From: Micromonospora craniellae
GTDB lineage: Bacteria > Actinomycetota > Actinomycetes > Mycobacteriales > Micromonosporaceae
Length of the DNA stretch: 64,000 bases
Assembly (NCBI RefSeq): GCF_014764405.1
Contig: NZ_CP061725.1
Coordinates: forward strand, 3,348,001 to 3,412,000
Direction: 5' to 3'
Both the position numbers and the translations under genes were made by a program. Numbering within the stretch: position 1 is the stretch's first letter; every line of letters starts with the position of its first letter. The notes below the pieces were generated by a model, which did no database searches, was not told the origin of the DNA, and saw only the letters and a list, made by a program, of their open reading frames with translations. This document shows, piece after piece, positions 28,201 to 38,200 of this stretch.

Positions 28201-31200
28201 GTCGCTGCGGGATCTGTTCGACGCCCCGATAATCGCGGCACTGGCGCGGGTCGTCGACTCCCGCGGCGCGAAGGGGCCGGAGTCGCTGCGGCTGGGATCG
28301 ATTACCCGGCCAGCGGTGGTGCCGCTTTCCCATGGACAGCAGGCGTTGTGGGTGATCGACCAGTTCGGCGGGCCCCGATCGCGGTATGTGGTGCCGCTGG
28401 TCCTGCGGATCTCGGGCGAGCTGGTCGAGGCCGCCCTGGCAGCCGCGGTCCGGGACGTGGTGTCCCGCCACGAGGTGCTGAGGACCTTGCTGGTGGAGCA
28501 GGACGGCGAGCTGCGGCAGGTCGTCGTCCCGGTCGGGGACATCTTGGAGGTAGAGGACTTCGCCGAGGGGCGGGTCGCCGAGATCGTCCGGGCCGGATTC
28601 GATCTGGGGTCGGAGCTTCCGATTCGTGCGGTGCTGCTGCGGGTCGCCGCCGCGGAGTGGGTGCTGGTGATGGCGGTGCATCACCATGCCATCGACGAGT
28701 GGTCGTTCCCGTCCCTGCTGGGTGACCTGTCGGAGGCATACAGGGCCCGGGCAATGGGGGGGCGGCCGGCGTGGAAACCGTTGCCGGTGCAGTACGCGGA
28801 CTATGCCGTGTGGCAGCGGGCGTCGGACCCGGCCGTACATCTGGACTTCTGGCGTGACGCACTGGACGGTGCTCCGCCCGAGTCGGGGATCAGCACGGAC
28901 CGGTCGCCGGGTGCGGAACCGTCGCACGTGGGTGCGGACATCGATTTCGCGCTGGATCCGGCCACCGCGGAAGCGTTGCGGGGTTTGGCCGCAGCGCAGG
29001 GCGTGACCACATTCATGGCGGTGCAGGCGGCGGCCGCGTTGGCGGTGTCGGCGCTGGGCGGCGGGGACGATGTGGTGATCGGTTCGCCGGTCGGCGGGCG
29101 GACCGAGGACGGTCTTGAAGACATGGTCGGCTACTTCGTGAACACCGTGCCGTTCCGGCATCGGATCGGGCTGGGTGACCGGTTGGCCGATGTGCTCGGG
29201 CGGGCTCGTGAGGTGGTGCTGGACGGGCTGGCGCATCAGGCGGCGCCGTTCGAGCAGATCGCGGCCGTGGCCGGGGTGAACCGTGCGGTGAACCGCAATC
29301 CGGTGTTCCAGGTGCTGCTCACCTATCGGCATCTGGCCGACCACGGCGTTCTGGAGCCGGCGTTCCCGGGCTTGCAGGCCCGGTTGGAACGGGCATCGCT
29401 GGGCGCGGTGAAGACCGACCTGGACATCTATCTGACCGAGACGCCGGTGGCGGTGACCGGTTTCCTGACGTACGCCGTCGAGCTGTTCGACGCGGCGACG
29501 GCTGAGCGGTTCGTGGCCGTGTTCCTGCGGGTCCTCGAATCGTTGGCGACCGCCCCACAGGCCCGGGTGGCCGATCTGGACCTGGTGCAGGCGCCCGCAC
29601 CCGTGGAGACGCCGGCCGCATCCGTCGACGCATCGGTGGACGAGTTGCTGCAACGGGCTGACCCGGACGCGACCGCAGTGGTCACCGACGGGGAAACGTT
29701 GTCCTTCGCCGAGCTGGGCGCACGGGTGGACGCGTTCGCCCGCCTCCTGGCGGATGCGGGTGTGCGGGCGGGGAACCGGGTGGCGGTGATGCTGCCGCGC
29801 TCGGCGGATCGAGTCGTCGCGATCCTGGGTGTGCTCCGGGCCGGGGCCGCGTGTGTGCCGGTGGATCCGGACTATCCGGCCCAGCGCGTGCAGTGGATCC
29901 TCGAGGATTCCGTCGCGGTGGCGGTGGTTGGTCCCTCCGGCGTGGAGGCGACCGGCCGAGTTTCGGGGCCGGCGGACGACGCGGCGTTTGTCATCTTCAC
30001 GTCGGGCACGACCGGGCGTCCCAAGGGCGTCGTGCTGTCGCATCGGGCGGTGGTGAACCGCCTCACGTGGGGCGCGCAGGTGCTCGACCTCGGCCCCGGC
30101 GCTCGAGCGCTGGTGAAGAGCAGCGTCGGTTTCGTGGACGCGATGACCGAGCTGCTCGGCCCCCTGGCCGCAGGAGCCGCCGTGGTGGTCGTGCCGGACG
30201 AGGTCGCGGGCGATCCCATCGCGGTGACCGACGCGGTGCGCCGTCACGGTGTGACGCATCTGTTGACGGTGCCGGGCCTGGCCGATGTGCTGGCTCGGGT
30301 TCCTGGTGCGATGGGGTCGTTGCGGTCGTGGGTCTGTTCTGGTGAGGTGTTGGCGCCGGCCACGGTGGAGGCGATGCGGGTGGCGGCGCCGAGTGCGGTG
30401 CTGCGCAACTTCTACGGGTCGACCGAGGTCACCGGCGACGCCACCGCATCGGAGGGGACCGGCATCGGCCGTGCGGTGGCCGGCACGCGGGTGCGGGTGC
30501 TGGACGCGTGGTTGCGGCCGGTGGCTCAGGGCGTCGTCGGTGAGCTGTACGTCGGTGGTGTTCAGTTGGCCGAGGGCTATGCGGGTCGTGGCGCTCTGAC
30601 GGCCGAGCGGTTCGTCGCCGGTGACGACGGTGAGCGGTGGTACCGGACGGGCGATCTGGTCCGATCGAATGCTTCGGGTGAGTTGGAGTTCGTCGGGCGC
30701 GCGGACGACCAGGTGAAGATCCGAGGCTTCCGGATCGAGCTCGAAGAGGTGCGCAACAGCATCGAGCGGCATCCGGCGGTGACCGGTGCCGTCGTGGTGG
30801 CATTGGACCATCCGGCCGGCGGGAAGTATCTGGCCGCGTACGTCACCGGTGAGGCCGACGATCTGCGAGGTCACGTCGCCGGACTGCTGCCCGACTACAT
30901 GGTCCCGGTCACGTTCACGGTGCTGGACGCGTTTCCGCGTACGCCGAACGGAAAGCTGGACCGGCGAGCCCTGCCGGCGCCCGACTTCGGCATCACAGGT
31001 GGGCGTGCGCCGGAGACCGAGACCGAGCGCGCGCTGGCCGGGATCTTCCGCGACGTGCTGCACCTCAACCACGACGTGTCGGCAGATGACAATTTCTTCC
31101 GGCTCGGTGGCGACTCCCTGCTGGCCACGCGGGTGATCGCCCGCGCGGGCACGGGGCTGTCGCTGCGGGACCTGTTCGACGCCCCGACGGTCGCCGGGCT

Positions 31201-34200
31201 GGCGCGGATCGCCGGGGGCGCCGAGCAGCCGGAACGGGTGCGGGTCGGCGATGTTCCGCGGCCGGCGGCGGTGCCGGCCTCGTACGGCCAGCAGGCGCTC
31301 TGGCTCGTGGATCAGCTCGGCGGGCCCGGCGGGCGTTACGTCGTCCCGGTCGTGCTGCGGCTGTCCGGAAACCTCGACGAGGCCGCGCTGCGCTCGGCGG
31401 TCCAGGACGTGGTGTCCCGCCACGAGGTGCTGCGAACCCTGCTGGTGGAGCGGGAGGGATCGCTGCGTCAGGTCGTCGTGCCCGCCGCGGACATCCTGGT
31501 CGTCGACGATTTCACCGACGCGGGCGTAGCCGAGATCGTGCAGGCCGGATTTGCGCTGGGGTCCGAGATTCCGGTTCGCGCGGCGTTGTTGCGGGTGGCC
31601 GCGGCGGAGTGGGTGTTCGTGCTGGCGGTGCACCACCATGCCATCGACGAGTGGTCCCTGCCGGTGCTACTCGGTGACCTCACGACCGCCTACCAGGCCC
31701 GGATTTCGGGCGATCGGCCGTCGTGGGCGCCGTTGCCGGTGCAGTACGCGGACTACGCCGTCTGGCAGCGGGCGTCGGACCCGGCCAAAGACCTGGATTT
31801 CTGGCGTGCCGCCCTGGAAGGCGTTCCACCGGAGTCGGGGATCAGCGCGGACCGGATGCCGGGCCCGGTGCCCTCGCACGCCGGTCTCGACATCGAGTTC
31901 AGCGTGGACCCGGCGACAATCACGGCCCTGCGGGCACAGGGCGTGACCACATTCATGGCGGTGCAGGCGGCGGCCGCGTTGGCGGTGTCGGCGCTGGGCG
32001 GCGGGGACGATGTGGTGATCGGTTCGCCGGTCGGCGGGCGGACCGAGGACGGTCTTGAAGACATGGTCGGCTACTTCGTGAACACCGTGCCGTTCCGGCA
32101 TCGGATCGGGCTGGGTGACCGGTTGGCCGATGTGCTCGGGCGGGCTCGTGAGGTGGTGCTGGACGGGCTGGCGCATCAGGCGGCGCCGTTCGAGCAGATC
32201 GCGGCCGTGGCCGGGGTGAACCGTGCGGTGAACCGCAATCCGGTGTTCCAGGTGCTGCTCACCTATCGGCATCTGGCCGACCACGGCGTTCTGGAGCCGG
32301 CGTTCCCGGGCTTGCAGGCCCGGTTGGAACGGGCATCGCTGGGCGCGGTGAAGACCGACCTGGACATCTATCTGACCGAGACGCCGGTGGCGGTGACCGG
32401 TTTCCTGACGTACGCCGTCGAGCTGTTCGACGCGGCGACGGCTGAGCGGTTCGTGGCCGTGTTCCTGCGGGTCCTCGAATCGTTGGCGACCGCCCCACAG
32501 GCCCGGGTGGCCGATCTGGACCTGGTGCAGGCGCCCGCACCCGTGGAGACGCCGGCCGCATCCGTCGACGCATCGGTGGACGAGTTGCTGCAACGGGCTG
32601 ACCCGGACGCGACCGCAGTGGTCACCGACGGGGAAACGTTGTCCTTCGCCGAGCTGGGCGCACGGGTGGACGCGTTCGCCCGCCTCCTGGCGGATGCGGG
32701 TGTGCGGGCGGGGAACCGGGTGGCGGTGATGCTGCCGCGCTCGGCGGATCGAGTCGTCGCGATCCTGGGTGTGCTCCGGGCCGGGGCCGCGTGTGTGCCG
32801 GTGGATCCGGACTATCCGGCCCAGCGCGTGCAGTGGATCCTCGAGGATTCCGTCGCGGTGGCGGTGGTTGGTCCCTCCGGCGTGGAGGCGACCGGCCGAG
32901 TTTCGGGGCCGGCGGACGACGCGGCGTTTGTCATCTTCACGTCGGGCACGACCGGGCGTCCCAAGGGCGTCGTGCTGTCGCATCGGGCGGTGGTGAACCG
33001 CCTCACGTGGGGCGCGCAGGTGCTCGACCTCGGCCCCGGCGCTCGAGCGCTGGTGAAGAGCAGCGTCGGTTTCGTGGACGCGATGACCGAGCTGCTCGGC
33101 CCCCTGGCCGCAGGAGCCGCCGTGGTGGTCGTGCCGGACGAGGTCGCGGGCGATCCCATCGCGGTGACCGACGCGGTGCGCCGTCACGGTGTGACGCATC
33201 TGTTGACGGTGCCGGGCCTGGCCGATGTGCTGGCTCGGGTTCCTGGTGCGATGGGGTCGTTGCGGTCGTGGGTCTGTTCTGGTGAGGTGTTGGCGCCGGC
33301 CACGGTGGAGGCGATGCGGGTGGCGGCGCCGAGTGCGGTGCTGCGCAACTTCTACGGGTCGACCGAGGTCACCGGCGACGCCACCGCATCGGAGGGGACC
33401 GGCATCGGCCGTGCGGTGGCCGGCACGCGGGTGCGGGTGCTGGACGCGTGGTTGCGGCCGGTGGCTCAGGGCGTCGTCGGTGAGCTGTACGTCGGTGGTG
33501 TTCAGTTGGCCGAGGGCTATGCGGGTCGTGGCGCTCTGACGGCCGAGCGGTTCGTCGCCGGTGACGACGGTGAGCGGTGGTACCGGACGGGCGATCTGGT
33601 CCGATCGAATGCTTCGGGTGAGTTGGAGTTCGTCGGGCGCGCGGACGACCAGGTGAAGATCCGAGGCTTCCGGATCGAGCTCGAAGAGGTGCGCAACAGC
33701 ATCGAGCGGCATCCGGCGGTGACCGGTGCCGTCGTGGTGGCATTGGACCATCCGGCCGGCGGGAAGTATCTGGCCGCGTACGTCACCGGTGAGGCCGACG
33801 ATCTGCGAGGTCACGTCGCCGGACTGCTGCCCGACTACATGGTCCCGGTCACGTTCACGGTGCTGGACGCGTTTCCGCGTACGCCGAACGGAAAGCTGGA
33901 CCGGCGAGCCCTGCCGGCGCCCGACTTCGGCATCACAGGTGGGCGTGCGCCGGAGACCGAGACCGAGCGCGCGCTGGCCGGGATCTTCCGCGACGTGCTG
34001 CACCTCAACCACGACGTGTCGGCAGATGACGATTTCTTCCGGCTCGGCGGGGACAGCATCCTCGCTGCGCGCATCGTGTCCGCCGCTCTCGGCCACGACC
34101 TGCCGCTGACGCTCCGTCATGTCTTCGAGCAGCGGACCGTGGGTGGGCTGGCCCGCATTCTTCCTGTGGCCGCACCGATTCCGGTGCCGGTGTCGTCGGT

Positions 34201-35182
34201 TCTCGAACGGCTCCGGGAGTCCGGCGCCGACCCGAACGCCTGGGTCTACACCGAGACCTTCGAGGTTCCCGGACATCCGGCGCTCGGCGAGCGGTACGCC
34301 GCCCTCGTCGCGGGCACCGACGCGCTGCGGCTCTCGGTGCAGTGCGTCAGCCGGCGCCTCTGGCTGACGCAGATCGAGCCGGTTGCGTCGGTGGCAGTCA
34401 CCGAGACAGCTGGGGCACTGCGATCCGCGGCCAGGGATCTGGTGGACGTCACGAACGGGACGCCCGCCGCGCTGGCCTTCGCGAGGACTCCGACGTCCAC
34501 GGTGGTTGCCCTCGCTGTCCACGCTGTGGCGGCCGACCGGGCTTCGGCCCGTCGTCTCGCCGACGCTCTGCGCTTCGGGACGAATGGCGCTCCGGGGCAT
34601 CTCGGGCCTGCGCTCGAAGCCGTGGAGGCGGCGGGAGCGGCTGTGCCCGACTCGGCCCTGGGCGGCTGGCAGGACCTGCTGAGGCACGTCACACCTCCTG
34701 ACGAAGCAAGCTTCGAGTCCGGCCGTGCCGAGACGTTCCGCTGGGAGGGCGCGCACACCGACGACGCCGTACGGCTGACGCTCCGCCGGGCAGCCGGTGG
34801 CCTGATCAGTCGCGGCGGTCACGTCGGCCTCGTCGACGAGGAGGTCGCGCTGGCCGCCGGGACCGGCCCGTTCACGGCTACCGCGCCCGTGCCGGCCGAC
34901 AGCGAGGACCGCACGGCGAGCGCCGAATTCCCCCTGTTACGCCACCACAACCAGGCCGGCCGGCGCGCCCTGCGACGCGCGCCGGTGCCGCACGTGCTCA
35001 TCACCCGCGTGCACGGACCGGCGGACGATCGGCTCGAAGGCGTCGAGACGCTCTACCGGGCCGTCATCCGCTATCAGCTCGACCCGGACGCCGCCACGAT
35101 CACGGTTCTCGGGCTCGCCGCCCCGGCCGCCGCGGTCGTGCGTGACGCGCTGACCGGCGCGGTCGCGGCCACGCCGAACTGA
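25259..35182 (+). CDS. NRPS 1: C*-A-T-C-A-T-C-A-T-E*, three beta-alanine modules
   Basis: The protein is 3,307 residues. Domains by residue: EntF-like starter C 5-420, A1 457-917, T1 930-1000, C2 1015-1445, A2 1458-1905, T2 1915-1985, C3 2000-2425, A3 2438-2885, T3 2895-2965, C-terminal region 2975-3305. My alignment to GrsA gives the same pocket for A1, A2 and A3, V-D-T-L-V-S-F-G-D-K. This matches the beta-alanine code (VDxVISxGDK), and panD lies in the same operon. C2 and C3 have HHHAIDEWS. The starter C has DNILLDG (133-139) instead of HHxxxDG. T3 has the GGDSI form usual before epimerases. The tail looks like an eroded E domain with HAVAADR in place of HHxxxDG. I chose GTG 25259 (GAGAGG about 11 bp upstream) because EntF-like homology begins there. 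Confidence 0.93.
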   Translation: MSTDARVALSTSQRGIWAAQKLFAEPGAFRAGEITWLPGAIDTAALAAAVSRAFAEADALRVRFHDDEGTPFQVVDASRSLETAVVDEPHSDRAIRDLMRATFSAPMIAPELSTTSVLIRRTDGNWAWFFAADNILLDGYSVTLFIRRVAEIYTAAVRGEPVSDAWFGRLADATADPVAPPEAMDFWRALLDVDSEQAPGTVADLFSFSYRPVRVALPDGGYERLRAYARGIRANWTDLLVAYWGLYNSLAGRRDEIAVRVPFMMRDGRALLRTPSALSRVLPVVATIGPRDTLAETVKAVGRQSQQARAHSAVEDHQITRCWPGNDFSYFTLPSINIKIFDYTARFDQVVGTVETLNPGQIGKLDLSVYSDPADGLRLELAGHESVIGQAEVQRHAAAFARFLTRALESAPDVTLHELAEAAFPASAAVDAAERAALADGSPSPSANGSTLIAANRPGGLVDGLLRGATPGATAVVADGERLSFAQLDARADAFARVLADAGVRAGNRVAVTLPRSVERVVAIVGVLRAGGVCVPVDPNYPARRQQWILEDSGAVAVVGPSGVEATGLRSGPADGAAFVIFTSGTSGRPKGVVLSHRAVANRLVWGAATLELGPGAVALAKSSVGFVDAMTELLVPLAAGATVVVLDDEAAGDPLALADAVRRHGVTHLLTVPGLADVLARAGGGPRPDATARVPGAMGSLRSWVCSGEVLAPATVEAMRVAAPDAVLRNFYGSTEVTGDATAGVGAGIGRAVPGTRVRVLDTWLRPVEPGVVGELYVGGIQLAEAYAGRGALTAERFVAGDDGDRWYRTGDLVRSDPQGSLEFVGRADDQVKIRGFRIELEEVRNCIERHPAVTGAAVVALDHPGGGKYLAAYVTGEAGELAAHVAASLPDYMVPASFTVLDAFPRTPNGKLDRRALPAPDLGSAGGRAPETETERALAGIFRDVLHLDVEVSADDDFFRLGGDSLLATRVIARLGSGLSLRDLFDAPIIAALARVVDSRGAKGPESLRLGSITRPAVVPLSHGQQALWVIDQFGGPRSRYVVPLVLRISGELVEAALAAAVRDVVSRHEVLRTLLVEQDGELRQVVVPVGDILEVEDFAEGRVAEIVRAGFDLGSELPIRAVLLRVAAAEWVLVMAVHHHAIDEWSFPSLLGDLSEAYRARAMGGRPAWKPLPVQYADYAVWQRASDPAVHLDFWRDALDGAPPESGISTDRSPGAEPSHVGADIDFALDPATAEALRGLAAAQGVTTFMAVQAAAALAVSALGGGDDVVIGSPVGGRTEDGLEDMVGYFVNTVPFRHRIGLGDRLADVLGRAREVVLDGLAHQAAPFEQIAAVAGVNRAVNRNPVFQVLLTYRHLADHGVLEPAFPGLQARLERASLGAVKTDLDIYLTETPVAVTGFLTYAVELFDAATAERFVAVFLRVLESLATAPQARVADLDLVQAPAPVETPAASVDASVDELLQRADPDATAVVTDGETLSFAELGARVDAFARLLADAGVRAGNRVAVMLPRSADRVVAILGVLRAGAACVPVDPDYPAQRVQWILEDSVAVAVVGPSGVEATGRVSGPADDAAFVIFTSGTTGRPKGVVLSHRAVVNRLTWGAQVLDLGPGARALVKSSVGFVDAMTELLGPLAAGAAVVVVPDEVAGDPIAVTDAVRRHGVTHLLTVPGLADVLARVPGAMGSLRSWVCSGEVLAPATVEAMRVAAPSAVLRNFYGSTEVTGDATASEGTGIGRAVAGTRVRVLDAWLRPVAQGVVGELYVGGVQLAEGYAGRGALTAERFVAGDDGERWYRTGDLVRSNASGELEFVGRADDQVKIRGFRIELEEVRNSIERHPAVTGAVVVALDHPAGGKYLAAYVTGEADDLRGHVAGLLPDYMVPVTFTVLDAFPRTPNGKLDRRALPAPDFGITGGRAPETETERALAGIFRDVLHLNHDVSADDNFFRLGGDSLLATRVIARAGTGLSLRDLFDAPTVAGLARIAGGAEQPERVRVGDVPRPAAVPASYGQQALWLVDQLGGPGGRYVVPVVLRLSGNLDEAALRSAVQDVVSRHEVLRTLLVEREGSLRQVVVPAADILVVDDFTDAGVAEIVQAGFALGSEIPVRAALLRVAAAEWVFVLAVHHHAIDEWSLPVLLGDLTTAYQARISGDRPSWAPLPVQYADYAVWQRASDPAKDLDFWRAALEGVPPESGISADRMPGPVPSHAGLDIEFSVDPATITALRAQGVTTFMAVQAAAALAVSALGGGDDVVIGSPVGGRTEDGLEDMVGYFVNTVPFRHRIGLGDRLADVLGRAREVVLDGLAHQAAPFEQIAAVAGVNRAVNRNPVFQVLLTYRHLADHGVLEPAFPGLQARLERASLGAVKTDLDIYLTETPVAVTGFLTYAVELFDAATAERFVAVFLRVLESLATAPQARVADLDLVQAPAPVETPAASVDASVDELLQRADPDATAVVTDGETLSFAELGARVDAFARLLADAGVRAGNRVAVMLPRSADRVVAILGVLRAGAACVPVDPDYPAQRVQWILEDSVAVAVVGPSGVEATGRVSGPADDAAFVIFTSGTTGRPKGVVLSHRAVVNRLTWGAQVLDLGPGARALVKSSVGFVDAMTELLGPLAAGAAVVVVPDEVAGDPIAVTDAVRRHGVTHLLTVPGLADVLARVPGAMGSLRSWVCSGEVLAPATVEAMRVAAPSAVLRNFYGSTEVTGDATASEGTGIGRAVAGTRVRVLDAWLRPVAQGVVGELYVGGVQLAEGYAGRGALTAERFVAGDDGERWYRTGDLVRSNASGELEFVGRADDQVKIRGFRIELEEVRNSIERHPAVTGAVVVALDHPAGGKYLAAYVTGEADDLRGHVAGLLPDYMVPVTFTVLDAFPRTPNGKLDRRALPAPDFGITGGRAPETETERALAGIFRDVLHLNHDVSADDDFFRLGGDSILAARIVSAALGHDLPLTLRHVFEQRTVGGLARILPVAAPIPVPVSSVLERLRESGADPNAWVYTETFEVPGHPALGERYAALVAGTDALRLSVQCVSRRLWLTQIEPVASVAVTETAGALRSAARDLVDVTNGTPAALAFARTPTSTVVALAVHAVAADRASARRLADALRFGTNGAPGHLGPALEAVEAAGAAVPDSALGGWQDLLRHVTPPDEASFESGRAETFRWEGAHTDDAVRLTLRRAAGGLISRGGHVGLVDEEVALAAGTGPFTATAPVPADSEDRTASAEFPLLRHHNQAGRRALRRAPVPHVLITRVHGPADDRLEGVETLYRAVIRYQLDPDAATITVLGLAAPAAAVVRDALTGAVAATPN
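28997..31090 (+). repeat. 2,094-bp perfect direct repeat, first copy (partner 31937-34030)
   Basis: This is identical by eye to 31937-34030, offset 2,940 bp. The unit spans the second half of a C domain, the whole adenylation domain and the start of the carrier domain. Identity ends sharply at G/A 28996/31936 on the left and A/G 31091/34031 on the right, so it is one module duplicated or homogenised within the NRPS1 gene. Confidence 0.9.
31937..34030 (+). repeat. 2,094-bp perfect direct repeat, second copy
   Basis: Second copy of the repeat at 28997-31090. It encodes the C3 second half, A3 and the first residues of T3. The T3 core just after it belongs to a different lineage, with GGDSI instead of GGDSL. 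Confidence 0.9.
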
Positions 35183-35226
35183 ACCTCGTACCGACCGCAC
35201 CTTGAATGTGATCCTGGAGGATTTTG

Positions 35227-38200
35227 ATGACTGGCCGACCTGTACCGCTGTCCCGGGCTCAGCACGGAGTGTGGGCGGCGCAGCGGCTGGTTCCCGAGGC
35301 GACGGCGTTCCGGGTCGGGCAGATCGTGTGGCTGGACGGCCCGATCGACACCGCTGTCTTCTCAGTGGCGGTCGGCCGGGCTTTCGCCGAGGCCGAGGCG
35401 TTGCGAACCCGGTTCGCCGAGATCGACGGCGCGGCGTTCCAGACGGTCGACGAGGCCGCGTCGATGCCGACCTCGGTCGTCGACGAGGCAGCCGGTGACG
35501 ACGCCGTCCGGCACCGGGTGCGGGCCGCCTACGACGCGGTCATCGACGTCACCGAGCCGTCCGCCCGTTCCGAGTCTGTCCTGTTCCGGCGCGACGGCGG
35601 GTCGTGGGCCTGGGCCTTCACGACACACCACCTCGTGCTGGACGCGTACGGCCTGTCGCTGTTCACCCGCCGGGTCGCCGAGATCTACACCGCACTGCTG
35701 CAGGGCGTCGAGCCCGCGCCGCGTTGGTTCGGCAACTGGCCGGAGATTGCCGAGGCGGGGTCCGGCGGTGAGGCGGCGAGCCTTCCGGACAGTTGGACCG
35801 CGCTGTTCGCTGAGGCCGAGCCGCTCGGCCACGCGGTGAACGCCACCGTCGACCAGCTGTTCGCGATCTCGCACCAGCAGGTCACCGTCCCCCTGCCGTC
35901 CGCCGCGTGGGAGCGGCTGCAGGAGCGCGCCCGGCAGTCGCGAGCGAGCTGGACGGGCTACCTGACCGCGCTGTGGGGCCTCTACGCCGCTCTGGGCGAG
36001 AGCCGCCGCGAGCTGATCGTCCGGGTGCCGTTCATGACGCGCGACGACGCCGCTGCCCTTCGTACGCCCGGAATGCTGGTGAATTCGCTGCCGGTAGTGG
36101 CGGAACTGTCCGGCACGACACCGCTGGACGAGATCGTGGGCAGCGTGGCGCGGCAGCTCCGCACGACGGGCCGCGACCGCAGCCTGACCGAGGAGCAGGT
36201 GGCCCGCAGCTGGCCGGGCGGCGAGTTCGACTGGCTGTGCCTGCCGGTCATCAACATCAAGGCGTTCGACTACACGGCCGTGTTCGGCGAGCTGAGCGGT
36301 CGGCAGGAGACCGTCAACGCCGGGCCAGTCGGGCGTCTCGAACTGACCGTCTACTCGGACCCGGTGCACGGGTCGCGGCTCGAGCTCGCCGGGCATGAGT
36401 CGCTGATCAGGCCCGACGAGCTGGCGGGGCACGCGGAGCGGTTCGCGAGGTTTGTGTCGGCCGTTCTCGAGGTCGGCGGGGAAACCGCGATCGGGGCGTT
36501 GCCGGCCGGGCTCACGCCCGCCGACCTGGCCCGGGGCGTGGGGGATGCGCTCGAGGTCCCCGGCCTGACCCTGGACGGGCTGATCCGTTCGCAGGTATCG
36601 GCGACGCCGGGCGGGATCGCTGTGGTGGCCGACGACGACTCGCAGCTGACCTACACGGAGTTCGATGCGCGGGTGGAGGCGACCGCGCGGGCGTTGCAGG
36701 ACCGGGGCGTGAAGGTCGGTGACCGCGTGGCGGTGCAGTTGCCGCGATCGATCGACCTGGTCGTGACCCTCGCAGCAGTGATGCGAGTCGGTGCGGCTTT
36801 CGTGCCGATCGACACCGCGTATCCGGCTGCTCGGGTGCAGACGATCCTGGCGGACGCCGTTCCGGCTCTGCTGGTGTCGGAGCCGTTGGCGGGCGCTGAC
36901 GGCCCGGTGGTGTTGCCACGGTCGTTGTCGCCTCTCGATGTCGCGTATGTGATCTTCACGTCGGGCACGTCGGGCCGGCCGAAGGGTGTGGCGGTTTCGC
37001 ACGCCGCGATCGTGAACCTGATCGTGTGGCGGCAGGAGATGTTTCCGGTCGGGGTGTCGGATCGGGTGTTGCAGAAGACGTCGGTTGGTTTCGATGTGGC
37101 GGTGCCGGAGTTTTTCTGGCCGTTGACGGTCGGTGCCGCAGTGCGGTTGGTCAAGCCTGGTGGGGAGCGGGAGCCGGAGTATCTGACGTCGATTCTCCGT
37201 ACCGAGCCGGTCGGGTTCGTCGAGCTGGTGCCGACTGTGCTGCAGGCCATGCAGGACGTGGGGTTCGAGGTAGCCGGGTCGAGGGTGCGGCATCTGTCGC
37301 TCGGTGGGGAGGCGCTCCCCGCGGAGCTGGGCCGCCGTCTCAAAGCCGTCAGCGGTGTGAATGTGTGGAACACCTACGGGCCGACCGAGGTCGCGGTGGA
37401 CTCGACGGGCGTAAGTCTGTCCGATGTTGACCTGGACGGTGTGCCGGTCGTGCCGATCGGTGGGCCGGTGGCCAACGTGCGGGCCGTCGTGCTTGATTCG
37501 TGGCTGCGCCCGACTCCGCCGGGTGTGGTGGGCGAGCTCTATCTGGGTGGCGTGCAGCTGGCCGACGGCTATGTGGGCCGTCCCGGGCTGACGGCCGAGC
37601 GTTTCATCGCCGACGGACACGGGGAGCGGCTCTACCGGACGGGCGACCTCGTCCGGTGGAACGGGCGCGGCCAGTTGGACTTCCTGGGCCGCGTCGACGA
37701 CCAGGTGAAGATTCGTGGTTTCCGGATCGAGCTGGACGAGATCCGCAACGTCCTCGAGGGCCACGAAGCGGTATCAGCGGCTGCGGTCGTCGCGCTCGAT
37801 CACCCGGCGGGCGGGAAGTTCCTCGCCGCGTACACGATTGCCTCAGCGTCGGCGGACGAGTTGCGGGCGTTTGTGGAGGCGCGGCTGCCGGAGTACATGG
37901 TGCCGGCATCGTTTACCCGGCTGGATGCCCTGCCGGTGACGGCGAACGGCAAGCTCGACCGGCGCGCGCTGCCGTTCCCGGAACTCGGCGACTCGTCCGG
38001 CCGGGCTCCTCGTTCGCGCACCGAATCGGTGCTGGCCGAGGTCTTCCAAGAGGTTCTGCAGGTGCCCTCTGTGTCGGTGGATGACGATTTCTTCCGCCTC
38101 GGCGGGCATTCTCTGCTCGCGACTCGGGCCGTCTCCCGGGCCAACGCCCGCCTCGGCGCCTCCCTCACGCTGCGGGACGTCTTCGATCGCCCCACGGTCG

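Noticed and set aside
27965..34822. Very long antisense frames on the minus strand across the NRPS genes (27965-31639, 31667-34822, and similar at 35362-45180)
   Set aside because: They lie opposite conserved NRPS domains and are rich in Arg, His, Pro and Gly, as expected for high-GC shadow frames, with no recognisable domain.
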